From: G965267605 sp965267605
Lineage (GTDB): Bacteria; Bacteroidota; Bacteroidia; Flavobacteriales_E; Vicingaceae
Reading direction: 5' to 3'
Length of the DNA stretch: 64,000 bases
Assembly (NCBI GenBank): GCA_965267605.1
Contig: OZ254088.1
Location: 372,001 to 436,000, forward strand
This document shows, piece after piece, positions 28,007 to 36,437 of this stretch; within the stretch, counting starts at the first letter, position 1; every line of letters starts with the position of its first letter. Position numbers and translations under genes: made by a program. The notes beneath the pieces were generated by a model. That model worked only from the letters and a program-made list of their open reading frames with translations. It ran no database searches and had not been told where the DNA came from.

Positions 28007-28075
28007 CACTTAATTCTTTACAACAATTTAATGCGGTTCGGTTGGGCGGGCATAAATACCTAGTATTTTTAAGGT

Positions 28076-29329
28076 ATGCGTCAACAGCTCATCTTTCTTG
28101 TCATGTTGCTCTTTGGGCCTATCTGTAATGCCCAGACAATTGATGAACAGGTCAAGGGCCTTGAGGGAAAACGCGCTGAGTTGAGACGCCAACTGATCGA
28201 AGTTGAAACCCAGTTGGAGTCTCTTAGGTTCAAGCAAATTGCCTCATGGATTGCGGAAGTTGGGGAGCCGTCAGGAGGATTACAGGGGCAGGTTGTCAGA
28301 CATAAAGCTATGGTACTTAATTACGTTGAAGCCCACGAACAATCGGCTTGGGTTCATCATGTTATTGTACCCGAAGTGGCTACTGGAAAGACATCGAGGA
28401 CCAATGACTTCCGTGCTGATCCCCTGGTAAAAACGGGCACGGCAGTTGAGCAAGATTATTTCCTAAAGGAGAGGGGACCAGACGGTAAGATGAAATATGA
28501 TGGGTTTGGTTACGACAGAGGACACCTCGCCCCAAGTGCGGACTTTCGCTGGAGCAAGAGTGCGTTGAGTGAGAGTTACTTTTATTCGAACATGTCGCCA
28601 CAGTTTCCAGCTTTGAACAGAGGTGTATGGGCGCGACTAGAGGGTAGAATCAGAGACTACGTTATACGTACTGGTCATCCCTTGCATGTAGTTACAGGCG
28701 GAGTGTTGGAAGACGACCTTCCCAGGATGGAGAGGGCAAAAAACAACCTGACCATTCCAAGGAAGTATTACAAAGTAGCTTACGACCCCATAGATAAGAT
28801 CGGCATCGGTTTTATTTTGAAGAATGTAAAGGAGAAACAAGGAAGTTGGACATCCCATGCTACATCAATTGATAAGGTAGAAGCCATCACCGGGATCAAT
28901 TTCTTTCCGAAAATGGGTGAGGCCGCAGAGTCAAGTTTTGCCATTGAGAAATGGAAGGAGAAGAAGGAGTTAAGTGATTGTGAGCCTTTGCCTGCGGACA
29001 AACTACCAAAGAAAACGTTCAATACTGAGCAGGCAAAGTACCATGTGAAGACGGGGAAGGAAGCGAGGATTTGTGGGAAAGTAGTTTCAACGCACCGCTC
29101 CAAAAAAGGAAATGTATTTCTGAACCTCGATAAGTCTTTCCCCAACCAGATATTCTCAGTTAGCATTTGGAAATCAGATGTGGTAAACTTCTCTTACAAG
29201 CCTGAAGTGTTTTTGAAGAGCCGTCTGGTATGTGTTACTGGTAAGATCAGTGATTATCAGGGCGTGCCCTCTATGAACGTGGCCCGACCCGAGCAGATTG
29301 AAGTCGATCCGGAATTGGGATTAAAGTAG
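28076..29329 (+). CDS. Secreted DNA/RNA non-specific endonuclease (NUC1 family) with C-terminal extra domain
   Basis: 417 aa: signal peptide (cut after CNAQ), a short coiled coil (about 25-60), then a beta-beta-alpha metal nuclease domain. The catalytic motif is DRGHLAPSADF (His near residue 146), followed by YFYSNMSPQFPALNRGVW carrying the metal-binding Asn. The C-terminal 90 residues (KEARICGKVVSTHRSKKGNVFLNLDKSF) look like an OB-fold. Likely degrades extracellular nucleic acids. It converges with a small membrane protein gene (9-base overlap). Confidence 0.9.
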   Translation: MRQQLIFLVMLLFGPICNAQTIDEQVKGLEGKRAELRRQLIEVETQLESLRFKQIASWIAEVGEPSGGLQGQVVRHKAMVLNYVEAHEQSAWVHHVIVPEVATGKTSRTNDFRADPLVKTGTAVEQDYFLKERGPDGKMKYDGFGYDRGHLAPSADFRWSKSALSESYFYSNMSPQFPALNRGVWARLEGRIRDYVIRTGHPLHVVTGGVLEDDLPRMERAKNNLTIPRKYYKVAYDPIDKIGIGFILKNVKEKQGSWTSHATSIDKVEAITGINFFPKMGEAAESSFAIEKWKEKKELSDCEPLPADKLPKKTFNTEQAKYHVKTGKEARICGKVVSTHRSKKGNVFLNLDKSFPNQIFSVSIWKSDVVNFSYKPEVFLKSRLVCVTGKISDYQGVPSMNVARPEQIEVDPELGLK

Positions 29330-29569
29330 TATTGCCAGGGCTGTAATGGCAGCCGCTACGCTTAGAATGATCAACACAAATGAGAGCATTTTAAGATTGC
29401 TTCGCTGAACCTCACGCCCCTCACTTTTGCCTTTGACCATCACAATAGTAATTACCGCAGCCCCCAAGCCAATTGCAAAGGCGAGTAGGATACTTCTCAA
29501 TACAACGGTAGTCACCAATGCTACCCCAGCTCCAACCAGTATACCCCTTACGATTTGAATGCGTTGCAT
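29321..29569 (-). CDS. Small membrane protein, unknown function
   Basis: 82 aa. Hydrophobic segments at about 8-25, 28-45 and 60-80 predict three membrane helices, with a short charged loop (KGKSEGREVQRSNLK) between the second and third. I do not recognise a family. Its end overlaps the nuclease gene by 9 bases tail to tail. Confidence 0.6.
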   Translation of the reverse strand: MQRIQIVRGILVGAGVALVTTVVLRSILLAFAIGLGAAVITIVMVKGKSEGREVQRSNLKMLSFVLIILSVAAAITALAILL

Positions 29570-29630
29570 ACGCTAATGTACAAATCAGGTTCCCAACTAT
29601 ATTCCGTTAGATTCTCCTTAACTTAAGGGC

Positions 29631-30107
29631 ATGAAGATGTATTTGGCCATTGCGTGTATGGTGCTGTTGTTTGGAGTTGGAACCGTACAAGCACAAACGA
29701 AGGTTGAGTGGATCAATATGGAAGAGCCACCTCCACCACCGCCACCTCCACCGGGTGAGGAAGTTGAGGTGGTAGAATCACCTGAAGAGACCATCTTTTC
29801 AATTGTTGAGGAGTCACCGGAATACCCTGGCGGGCAACAGGCTATGAATATGTTCATTAGCAAAAATGTGGTCTATCCCTCAGTAGCTGTGGATGCAGGT
29901 ATTCAGGGCAAGGTGTACGTTGGTTTTGTGGTTGAAAAAGATGGTTCTATTGGCGAGGTTAAAGTGGTGAAGGGGATTGGAGGTGGTTGTGACAAAGAAG
30001 CCATTCGAGTTGTGAGGAGCATGCCCAAATGGAAACCAGGCACACAGCGGGGCAAACCGGTTAGGGTGAGATATATTCTTCCTATCCATTTCAATCTCAG
30101 GTGGTAA
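29631..30107 (+). CDS. TonB C-terminal domain protein with signal peptide
   Basis: 158 aa. A signal peptide (cut near VQAQ) replaces the membrane anchor usual in TonB. A Pro-rich run of nine Pro and an acidic Glu/Val stretch follow. The C-terminal TonB domain (about 65-158) has YPGGQQAMNMFISKNVVYP, GKVYVGFVVEKDGS and ESMPKWKPG-type RSMPKWKPGTQRGKPVRV. Bacteroidota have many such secreted TonB-domain proteins; without an anchor it is unlikely to energise transport itself. An ATG 6 bases later is an equal start. It is followed 18 bases on by the next gene. Confidence 0.88.
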   Translation: MKMYLAIACMVLLFGVGTVQAQTKVEWINMEEPPPPPPPPPGEEVEVVESPEETIFSIVEESPEYPGGQQAMNMFISKNVVYPSVAVDAGIQGKVYVGFVVEKDGSIGEVKVVKGIGGGCDKEAIRVVRSMPKWKPGTQRGKPVRVRYILPIHFNLRW

Positions 30108-30125
30108 GTTCTGTACCTTGCAGGT

Positions 30126-30725
30126 ATGAAGTTCCTTAAAGGCTTATTGATTGTATTGATCGCGTTCGGATTTGTTCGATGTGGGTCAACAGACGTAGTT
30201 AGCGGTTCCGTTATGAAGCGCAAATACCGCAGCGGCTTGTACATAGCTAAACGTGGTAAGGTTAATCATAGTAAAGAGAAACTGCGATTGCTCAAATCGA
30301 GAAGTGCATCGCTACAGTTGGTAGATAATACCCCAGCCGTAGAAATGAGTGAAGTAGCAGGAATACAGCCGCAACTTCTAAAACGTACTGCAGCTCTTCA
30401 ATTGGAACGGGTAGCCAAACCGGATTGGAAATCGGTTGAATCTCAAAGGAACTTGTATTGGGTGGAGGAGTCGGTGGACGATGGCCCATTGAACAATCGT
30501 GTGCTGGAAGTGATTCTTGGTGTCCTTTGTTTCCTTGCCGCCATTGCGGCATTCGTTGGGCTGATTTTTGGGGTTGCCGAATTAGTGAAGGTAATTGGTG
30601 GTACTTCGAGTAGCTCTATGAGTGTTGCTGTAGCGCTCGCCATTCTTGCATTTGGACTTCCAATTGCCATAGCAGTTGTCTGGACCCTCGTAGCCCTGGG
30701 TGTGAAACTCATTAAAGGCGAATAG
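30126..30725 (+). CDS. Membrane-anchored lipoprotein-like protein, unknown function
   Basis: 199 aa. The N terminus looks like a lipoprotein signal with Cys in GFVRCGS (about residue 19). The middle is basic and polar, and two hydrophobic helices lie at about 130-150 and 165-192. I do not recognise the family. It lies between the TonB-domain gene (18 bp) and paralog 5 (3 bp), so all three may be co-transcribed. Confidence 0.65.
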   Translation: MKFLKGLLIVLIAFGFVRCGSTDVVSGSVMKRKYRSGLYIAKRGKVNHSKEKLRLLKSRSASLQLVDNTPAVEMSEVAGIQPQLLKRTAALQLERVAKPDWKSVESQRNLYWVEESVDDGPLNNRVLEVILGVLCFLAAIAAFVGLIFGVAELVKVIGGTSSSSMSVAVALAILAFGLPIAIAVVWTLVALGVKLIKGE

Positions 30726-30728
30726 CGA

Positions 30729-32867
30729 ATGCGGCTTCGTACTTTGCTATATGGTATCAATCTGACGTTGATAGGCTGTTTTCTATTTCAGAATACATGC
30801 GCGCAAACCAGCAGTGTATATGACTCGTTGCAGACCGTTATCGCCACCAGTGACTATGATTCAGCTATTGTTTCCGCGTACATCGGATTGTCCAGAAATG
30901 CGCTACCGGATTTCGATAGTGCTACAATGTATGCGGACCTTGCAATGCAGCACGCAAGAAAAGCAGGAGACAGTGCTCGTGTGGCCAGTTCTCATGCCCA
31001 GCATGCAATGATTGCTTATCGGAAGGGAGAGTTTGGCAATTCTATTCTTAGAATGGAAGCTGCGCTGGAGCACTATCAACGATTGGGCAATAAAACGGAG
31101 GAGATGAACTCTCTGAACAATCTGGGTATCCTGCATAGAAGATTAGACAACTACGGTAAATCACTGAGTTGTTATTTCAAGGTGCTTCACTATCGCGAAT
31201 TGCAGGGAAACAAGGAGAAGCTGGGATCGATATACAACAACATCGGAAACCTCTATAATTCATCTGATAAGCCTAAAGAAGGGCTGAAATACCATCTTCA
31301 GGCGTTAGAACTCAGACTTAAGGGAGTTGATTCGGTGGCAATTTCGAGTAGCTACAACAACCTTGGAAATACGCATGATAAGCTTCATAAGTATGACAGC
31401 GCGCTATATTACTACCGTGAAGGTTTGACCTATTTGGTTCATCAACGTGATTTGTCCAGAGAGGCAAGCTTGCATAGCAATATGGGTAATGTACTTTACA
31501 AGCTTGGCCGGTACAGTGAAGCTAAAGAACATTTGCTTCAGGGTAGGAAGATCAGAAAGGAGGCCAATGATGCAATTGGCTATGGTACCGCACTTGCAAA
31601 CATTGGCAGACTGGAAGCTTTGTTGGGCAACTCCCGTTTAGGCCTGATCTATGTTGACAGTGCCGAACAGATAGCACAGCAGATGAATTACGCTACCCTG
31701 CAGAAAGACGTATACGCGTTCAGGGCGGGGATATATAAGAGCATGCGGGATTTCGAACGTGCCTATGAAGCCAGAACCATGTTCTATAACCTTAAGGACA
31801 GTCTCGATGGTGTAAATGAGAAGCAAGACATTGCCAAGCTCGCGCTTAGATACGATTACGAACGACAATTGCTTTCAGATTCTCTGGCAAGGGTTAGGGT
31901 AGACAAGGTTAAGGAGGTCCGTATGGCTGAAAAGGAGGAGAAGGAGCGCATGATCCTTTATGCCTTAATTGGTCTATCCGCTGCTGTTATAGTAATAGCG
32001 CTGGTGCTTTTGCGAGCCTACTTCGTGAAGAAGCGCTCAAATGATGAGATTTCGTTTCAAAAGGATCAGGTCGAACTCCAGAAGCGATATGTGGAGGAGA
32101 AGAACAGCGAAATTGTAGATTCAATTAGCTACGCAAAACGAATTCAAGCGGCCATATTGCCACCAACAAACCTTGTTAAGCAATGGCTTCCTGATGGCTT
32201 TGTTCTCTATAAACCCAAGGATATTGTTGCAGGTGATTTTTATTGGATGCACGAAGTGCCCCAACCCAATGGTGCGGATCCGGATACAATCTTATTCGCA
32301 GCTGCGGATTGTACAGGACATGGAGTGCCAGGTGCAATGGTCAGCGTTGTTTGCTCCGTGGCGCTGGATCGAACGGTACAGGAGTTTGGGATAACCGAAC
32401 CTGGTCTTATGTTAGACAAGGTCAGAGAATTGGTAGTGGAAACATTTGAACAGAGTGAGGAGGATGTAAAAGACGGAATGGATATTGCCCTTTGTGCATT
32501 GTCGCCAGGAAGAATTAAATATGCTGGAGCCAACAACCCGTTATGGATCGTAAGACAAGGCGAGTTGTTGGAGATCAAAGCCACCAAACAGCCCATTGGC
32601 AAGGTAGACCAACCAAGGGAGTTTGTTACACATGAAATAGAACTTCAATCAGGAGATTGCATTTACGTTTTCACGGATGGTTTTGCAGATCAGTTTGGCG
32701 GACCCAAAGGCAAGAAGTTCAAGTCAAGACAAATGAAGGAACTGTTTACCTCAATTGCGAGTCTTCCAATGCCCGAACAGCAGGAAAGGATTACCAAAGC
32801 TTTCACCGAGTGGAAGTCATCGCTTGAACAGGTAGATGACATCTGCGTAATAGGTGTGAGAGTGTAG
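30729..32867 (+). CDS. TPR-SpoIIE transmembrane phosphatase, paralog 5 of 7
   Basis: 712 aa with a signal peptide (residues 1-25, cut near CAQ). The periplasmic part has about seven TPR units (60-350), including the NNLGILHRRLDNYGKSL and SNMGNVLYKLGRYSEA consensus repeats. One membrane helix (407-432), the coil and linker DSISYAKRIQAAILP, and a SpoIIE domain (478-712) follow with GDFYW, DCTGHG, DGMD, TDGFADQ and DDICVIG. It begins 3 bp after the lipoprotein-like gene. Its 3' end carries the same hairpin, REP-like sequence and duplicated last codons as paralog 2. Confidence 0.9.
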   Translation: MRLRTLLYGINLTLIGCFLFQNTCAQTSSVYDSLQTVIATSDYDSAIVSAYIGLSRNALPDFDSATMYADLAMQHARKAGDSARVASSHAQHAMIAYRKGEFGNSILRMEAALEHYQRLGNKTEEMNSLNNLGILHRRLDNYGKSLSCYFKVLHYRELQGNKEKLGSIYNNIGNLYNSSDKPKEGLKYHLQALELRLKGVDSVAISSSYNNLGNTHDKLHKYDSALYYYREGLTYLVHQRDLSREASLHSNMGNVLYKLGRYSEAKEHLLQGRKIRKEANDAIGYGTALANIGRLEALLGNSRLGLIYVDSAEQIAQQMNYATLQKDVYAFRAGIYKSMRDFERAYEARTMFYNLKDSLDGVNEKQDIAKLALRYDYERQLLSDSLARVRVDKVKEVRMAEKEEKERMILYALIGLSAAVIVIALVLLRAYFVKKRSNDEISFQKDQVELQKRYVEEKNSEIVDSISYAKRIQAAILPPTNLVKQWLPDGFVLYKPKDIVAGDFYWMHEVPQPNGADPDTILFAAADCTGHGVPGAMVSVVCSVALDRTVQEFGITEPGLMLDKVRELVVETFEQSEEDVKDGMDIALCALSPGRIKYAGANNPLWIVRQGELLEIKATKQPIGKVDQPREFVTHEIELQSGDCIYVFTDGFADQFGGPKGKKFKSRQMKELFTSIASLPMPEQQERITKAFTEWKSSLEQVDDICVIGVRV

Positions 32868-32949
32868 CGAACACCTATGGAGCAGTTTACCCTGAGCCTG
32901 TCGAAGCCCGCCTGCCGGACGGACAGGGGTAATTGGGGTGAGGGTGTAG
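32850..32949 (+). repeat. Stop-spanning hairpin, REP-like sequence and duplicated 3' end of paralog 5
   Basis: ATAGGTGT (32850-32857) pairs with ACACCTAT (32871-32878) across the TAG stop. The sequence after the stop (CGAACACCTATGGAGCAGTT) is identical to that after paralog 2. The REP-like CCCTGAGCCTGTCGAAG (32890-32906) is joined to a second GC-rich unit, CCCGCCTGCCGGACGGACAGG (32907-32927; split CCCGCCTGCC + GGACGGACAGG). Then 32929-32949 again reads Val-Ile-Gly-Val-Arg-Val-stop. The oxyR stop on the other strand follows at once. Confidence 0.75.
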
Positions 32950-33888
32950 TCATTCATTTGTTGGTGAAGTCAACTGCCCTTTGGATTGTTTTCTCAATTG
33001 TTCAGGAACCTTCTCCGTGATGGTTCGCTTTAGAATATCAATCATTGCCTTCTTCGCGTGTGTACGCTTAACAAGTAATCCAATTTGGCGGGTGGGTACA
33101 GGTTGAAGAAAATTCCTGATCAACTTTTTATCATCAGCCTTCAATTGGTGGGCGGTAAGGTAAGGTAGCAATGTCATTCCAAGGCCTTTCTTAGCTAGCC
33201 TTACAAGGGTTTCAAAGTTCCCACTTTCAACATTGAGGTTGACTCCTTCTGCACTGGATACGCCACACAAGCTTGAAACGTTTTGCCGAAAGCAGTGTCC
33301 TTCCTGGAGCAATAGGATATCCGAAGGATCTAATTCAGATTGAAGAATGAAAGCATCTTCCGATAGGCGGTGATTGTTTGGTATAAATGCTACAAATGGT
33401 TCGTAATACAGATGCGTTTCATGAATGTCTCGCTCAGACAAAGGAATAGCAGCGATACCTACATCGATGGAGTCTTCGCGCAATCTGCGTAGTATTTCCG
33501 AGGTCTGCAATTCTTCTATGGTAAGCTTAAGTGATGGGTAGCTGCTCACCATATGGGGTACGAATCTATGTACAAGGGCAGGTGCAACAGTAGGAATGAT
33601 ACCAATACGAAGTTCGCCTGAAATGTTACCCTGCAGATTTGAGGCCACTGTTTCAACATGATTGAATGCTGAAAGAACTTCTCTTGCTTGTTGAAGGATT
33701 TCCTCGCCATCTGCTGTAACAGCGATGGGTTGTTTACTCCGATCGAAGAGCACAAGTCCTAGTTCATCCTCGAGTTTCTGAATCTGCATGGACAGTGTAG
33801 GTTGTGATACGAAACAGGCTTCTGCTGCCTTGCTGAAGCTCTGTAGGGAGGCAGTACTAATGAAGTATTTCAGTTGAATGATTGTCAT
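32950..33888 (-). CDS. oxyR: LysR-type peroxide sensor OxyR
   Basis: 312 aa. Residues 1-60 are the LysR winged helix-turn-helix (FSKAAEACFVSQPTLSMQIQKLEDELG). The effector domain holds GHCFRQNVSSLC, with the two redox cysteines at 199 and 208, the same numbers as in Escherichia coli OxyR, so peroxide sensing by disulfide formation is expected. A site of OxyR half-sites overlaps its own start region (33889-33913), suggesting autoregulation. Divergent from the VOC gene. Confidence 0.93.
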   Translation of the reverse strand: MTIIQLKYFISTASLQSFSKAAEACFVSQPTLSMQIQKLEDELGLVLFDRSKQPIAVTADGEEILQQAREVLSAFNHVETVASNLQGNISGELRIGIIPTVAPALVHRFVPHMVSSYPSLKLTIEELQTSEILRRLREDSIDVGIAAIPLSERDIHETHLYYEPFVAFIPNNHRLSEDAFILQSELDPSDILLLQEGHCFRQNVSSLCGVSSAEGVNLNVESGNFETLVRLAKKGLGMTLLPYLTAHQLKADDKKLIRNFLQPVPTRQIGLLVKRTHAKKAMIDILKRTITEKVPEQLRKQSKGQLTSPTNE

Positions 33889-33913
33889 ATAGATAAAAAC
33901 TATATAAATATAG
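33889..33913. promoter_or_regulatory. Candidate OxyR binding site in the oxyR/VOC intergenic region
   Basis: Reading on the plus strand: ATAG (33889), 7 bases, CTAT (33900), 6 bases, ATAG (33910). The known OxyR pattern is ATAG-N7-CTAT-N7-ATAG-N7-CTAT, so three of four half-sites are present, the last with spacing one short. It abuts the oxyR start codon, the usual place for LysR autoregulation. The region is A/T-rich, so chance is possible. Confidence 0.4.
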
Positions 33914-33956
33914 AAAGAATAGATGAAAATTATTAAGAAATGAGATTAACCGGTGA

Positions 33957-33964
33957 TACTTTTG
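33957..33964 (+). promoter_or_regulatory. Candidate -7 element for the VOC gene
   Basis: TACTTTTG matches the Bacteroidota -7 pattern TAnnTTTG exactly, 37 bases before the ATG. No TTG is seen at the -33 distance, which would fit a promoter that needs an activator such as OxyR bound upstream. Confidence 0.4.
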
Positions 33965-34000
33965 GATATGAAACAACAAGTTCAACCAAAAATTTAAATC

Positions 34001-34411
34001 ATGAGAGCATATTTAGAGCATATCAATGTGTCAGTTAACAGTTTGGAAAAGGCGGTGGCATTCTTTCAGGCAGCATTCCCAACCTTTAAAGTGAGAGGCT
34101 CCGGCAAAGGCAGTTACGGACAGTGGCTTCATCTGGGAGATGACGATACTTACATCGCCATTAACGAGGGTGCAGGAGAAAACAACAATCCACGCTATGC
34201 GGGTACCGGAATCAACCATGTAGGCTTTGTGGTTGAGGATGTGAAGGCGTTGGCCAATCGTCTGCTGAATGCAGGTTACAAAAGAAGCTATCCGATTCAA
34301 GAACAAAAGTTTCGAATCCGCGATTACTTTCTTGACAGCGATGGGAATGAGTACGAGTTCGTTGAATACCTGAGTGATATTCCAGAGGAGCGGAATGATT
34401 ATACAGATTAA
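34001..34411 (+). CDS. VOC (glyoxalase/bleomycin resistance) family protein
   Basis: 136 aa with a single vicinal-oxygen-chelate module pair: HINVSVNSLEKAVAFFQ at the start (metal-ligand His8), GTGINHVGFVVEDVKALANRL in the middle, and DGNEYEFVEYLSD at the end with the terminal Glu ligand. The substrate cannot be told. Divergent from oxyR, so an oxidative-stress role is plausible but inferred. Ends at a terminator. Confidence 0.85.
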   Translation: MRAYLEHINVSVNSLEKAVAFFQAAFPTFKVRGSGKGSYGQWLHLGDDDTYIAINEGAGENNNPRYAGTGINHVGFVVEDVKALANRLLNAGYKRSYPIQEQKFRIRDYFLDSDGNEYEFVEYLSDIPEERNDYTD

Positions 34412-34413
34412 GA

Positions 34414-34437
34414 AAAGGGGCTTAGGCCCCTTTCTTT
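34414..34437 (+). terminator. Intrinsic terminator after the VOC gene
   Basis: Stem AAAGGGGC / GCCCCTTT with a 4-base loop and a following CTTTTT stretch. The hairpin differs by one base from the palindrome at 17537-17556. Confidence 0.85.
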
Positions 34438-34483
34438 TTATATCGCGTTACCTGCCGTGAGGGAACTGCGTATATTGTGTTAC

Positions 34484-36436
34484 ATGCGCATTCGGGTATT
34501 GGTCAGCAGACTTATTTTAGTCATCACCGTGTTTTGTTGGGGATCCTTAGAAGCTCAGGTTACCAGAGCTGTGGATTCACTGATGTTGAGCTATGATCAA
34601 AGCAAGAATGACACGGTATACCTGGAAGAACTTATCGCTACGATCCACCCCATACGTAGAAGCGATCCTCAACTTGCCATAGATAAAATCAACGCAGTTA
34701 AAGCACAATGTGAACAGATTGGTTTTCGCAGGGGAGTGGCCATGTGCGAACACACATTGGGTTCCAGCTATTCTTATCAAACCAGGTGGTCACTGAGTCT
34801 GAAACATTACCGGAAAGCAATAGAACTGGCCGATTCCCTTGGGATGGAGAAGAACCTTGCCGGGTCACTGAACAACATGGGAGTTGTGTACAAAGACATG
34901 GGGAACTTCAAGCAGGCCTTCAAGTGTTTCGATCGCTCATATGAGATCAAGAAGAAACTGAATGATTATCCAGGCATGTCCAACACGCTGAACAACCTGG
35001 GACTTACCTATTACAATATGAAGGATCGGGATGAAGCATTGAACTACTTCATTCAGGCCCTGGCTATTGAAGAGCGCCTGGAAGAGAACGGTTACAGAAT
35101 GGCCAATGCGCTTTCGAACATTGGGATGGTGTACTCGGATTCCAGGCAAGACGAACTCGCCATTGAGCATTATACAAGAGCGCTGGAAATCAACCAGCAG
35201 TTAAGGAATTCATACGGAGTAGCCATCAATTTGGTCAACCTCGGACTGCTTTACTCGGCACGTGAAGATTACAAAAAGGCAATCGAATCCTGTGATGAAG
35301 CAGTGCAGATAGGAGAAGCCCTGAAAACCAAGATCATCATCCGCGATGCCTGTGAATGTGTATCACAAGCTGCAGTGGAGATTAGAGATTACAATATGGC
35401 GTATGCCTATCTGGAGAAGGCCAGTCTTGTTCAAAAAGAACTGACACGGGAAGACCTGGACAGACAAATCACGGCACTTGAGATAGAACAGGAATTCAAA
35501 GAGAAGGAAGTAGAATTGGTGGCGGAGCAGGAGCGTCAGGAATTGGCAAGACAGGAAGAGAAGAAACGTGAGGATCTGTATCGATATCTTCTGATTACCG
35601 GGTGCATTGCCTTGCTGGTGATCATGGCACTGGTGATCAAGAATCTTCGGGATAAGAAACGTCAAAAGCACGTTGTTGAAGAGAAGAATAAGAACATTAC
35701 AGATTCCATCACTTACGCTACTCGAATTCAGAAAACCATCTTACCTGATCATGATGTGCTGGATAAGCAGTTCACTGATCACTTCGTTTTTTACAAGCCG
35801 AAGGATTTGGTGTCCGGAGATTTCTATTGGGCACTGGAGCATCACGGCATGTTCTTTTTTGCGGTGGCGGATTGTACCGGACATGGTGTTCCCGGGGCAC
35901 TGATCAGTGTGGTGTGTCACAATGCACTTAATGTGGTTTGTAGGGAAGAGGGCCTCACAGAGCCTGGCCAGATTCTGGACCGCGTTTCTGAAATCATTGA
36001 AGAGAAGTTTGTCACTAAATCAGATGATGTGAACGATGGCATGGACATCGCACTGTGCATGCTCAATCCCGTCACAAGAGAGTTAAGCTTCTCTGGGGCA
36101 AACAACCCTTTGTATCTTATTCGTGATGGTGAGCTACAAGAGATTAAGGGAGACAAGCAGCCGATAGGGAAGTACATTCACCGAACACCCTTCAGTACGC
36201 AGAGCATCTCCTTGCAGGATAACGATCAGGTGTACTTGTTTACCGATGGTTTTGCCGATCAATTTGGAGGCGAACGGGGGAAGAAATTCAAATACAAACC
36301 GTTCAAGGAGCTATTATTGAAAGCCAGTTCTTTACCCTCATCCGAACAGTTGGAACAAATTGGTAGCTTTTTCCAAAATTGGAAGGGAGACCATGAACAA
36401 GTGGATGATGTGTGCTTGCTTGCGGTACGCGTTTAG
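34484..36436 (+). CDS. TPR-SpoIIE transmembrane phosphatase, paralog 6 of 7
   Basis: 650 aa from ATG 34484, which opens the signal peptide (MRIRVLVSRLILVITVF...EAQ); GTG 34457 would add nine residues. TPR units fill about 70-320 (LNNMGVVYKDMGNFKQAF, LNNLGLTYYNMKDRDEAL, LSNIGMVYSDSRQDELA). A coil, one membrane helix (365-387), linker DSITYATRIQKTILP and SpoIIE domain (419-650) follow. Motifs are GDFYW, DCTGHG, DGMD, TDGFADQ and DDVCLLA. It converges with the V4R kinase gene (1-base gap) and has no duplicated 3' end. Confidence 0.9.
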   Translation: MRIRVLVSRLILVITVFCWGSLEAQVTRAVDSLMLSYDQSKNDTVYLEELIATIHPIRRSDPQLAIDKINAVKAQCEQIGFRRGVAMCEHTLGSSYSYQTRWSLSLKHYRKAIELADSLGMEKNLAGSLNNMGVVYKDMGNFKQAFKCFDRSYEIKKKLNDYPGMSNTLNNLGLTYYNMKDRDEALNYFIQALAIEERLEENGYRMANALSNIGMVYSDSRQDELAIEHYTRALEINQQLRNSYGVAINLVNLGLLYSAREDYKKAIESCDEAVQIGEALKTKIIIRDACECVSQAAVEIRDYNMAYAYLEKASLVQKELTREDLDRQITALEIEQEFKEKEVELVAEQERQELARQEEKKREDLYRYLLITGCIALLVIMALVIKNLRDKKRQKHVVEEKNKNITDSITYATRIQKTILPDHDVLDKQFTDHFVFYKPKDLVSGDFYWALEHHGMFFFAVADCTGHGVPGALISVVCHNALNVVCREEGLTEPGQILDRVSEIIEEKFVTKSDDVNDGMDIALCMLNPVTRELSFSGANNPLYLIRDGELQEIKGDKQPIGKYIHRTPFSTQSISLQDNDQVYLFTDGFADQFGGERGKKFKYKPFKELLLKASSLPSSEQLEQIGSFFQNWKGDHEQVDDVCLLAVRV

Positions 36437-36437
36437 C

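Noticed and set aside
29725..29755. Run of CCA/CCG/CCT codons as a possible repeat element
   Set aside because: It encodes the nine-proline spacer normal for TonB-type proteins.
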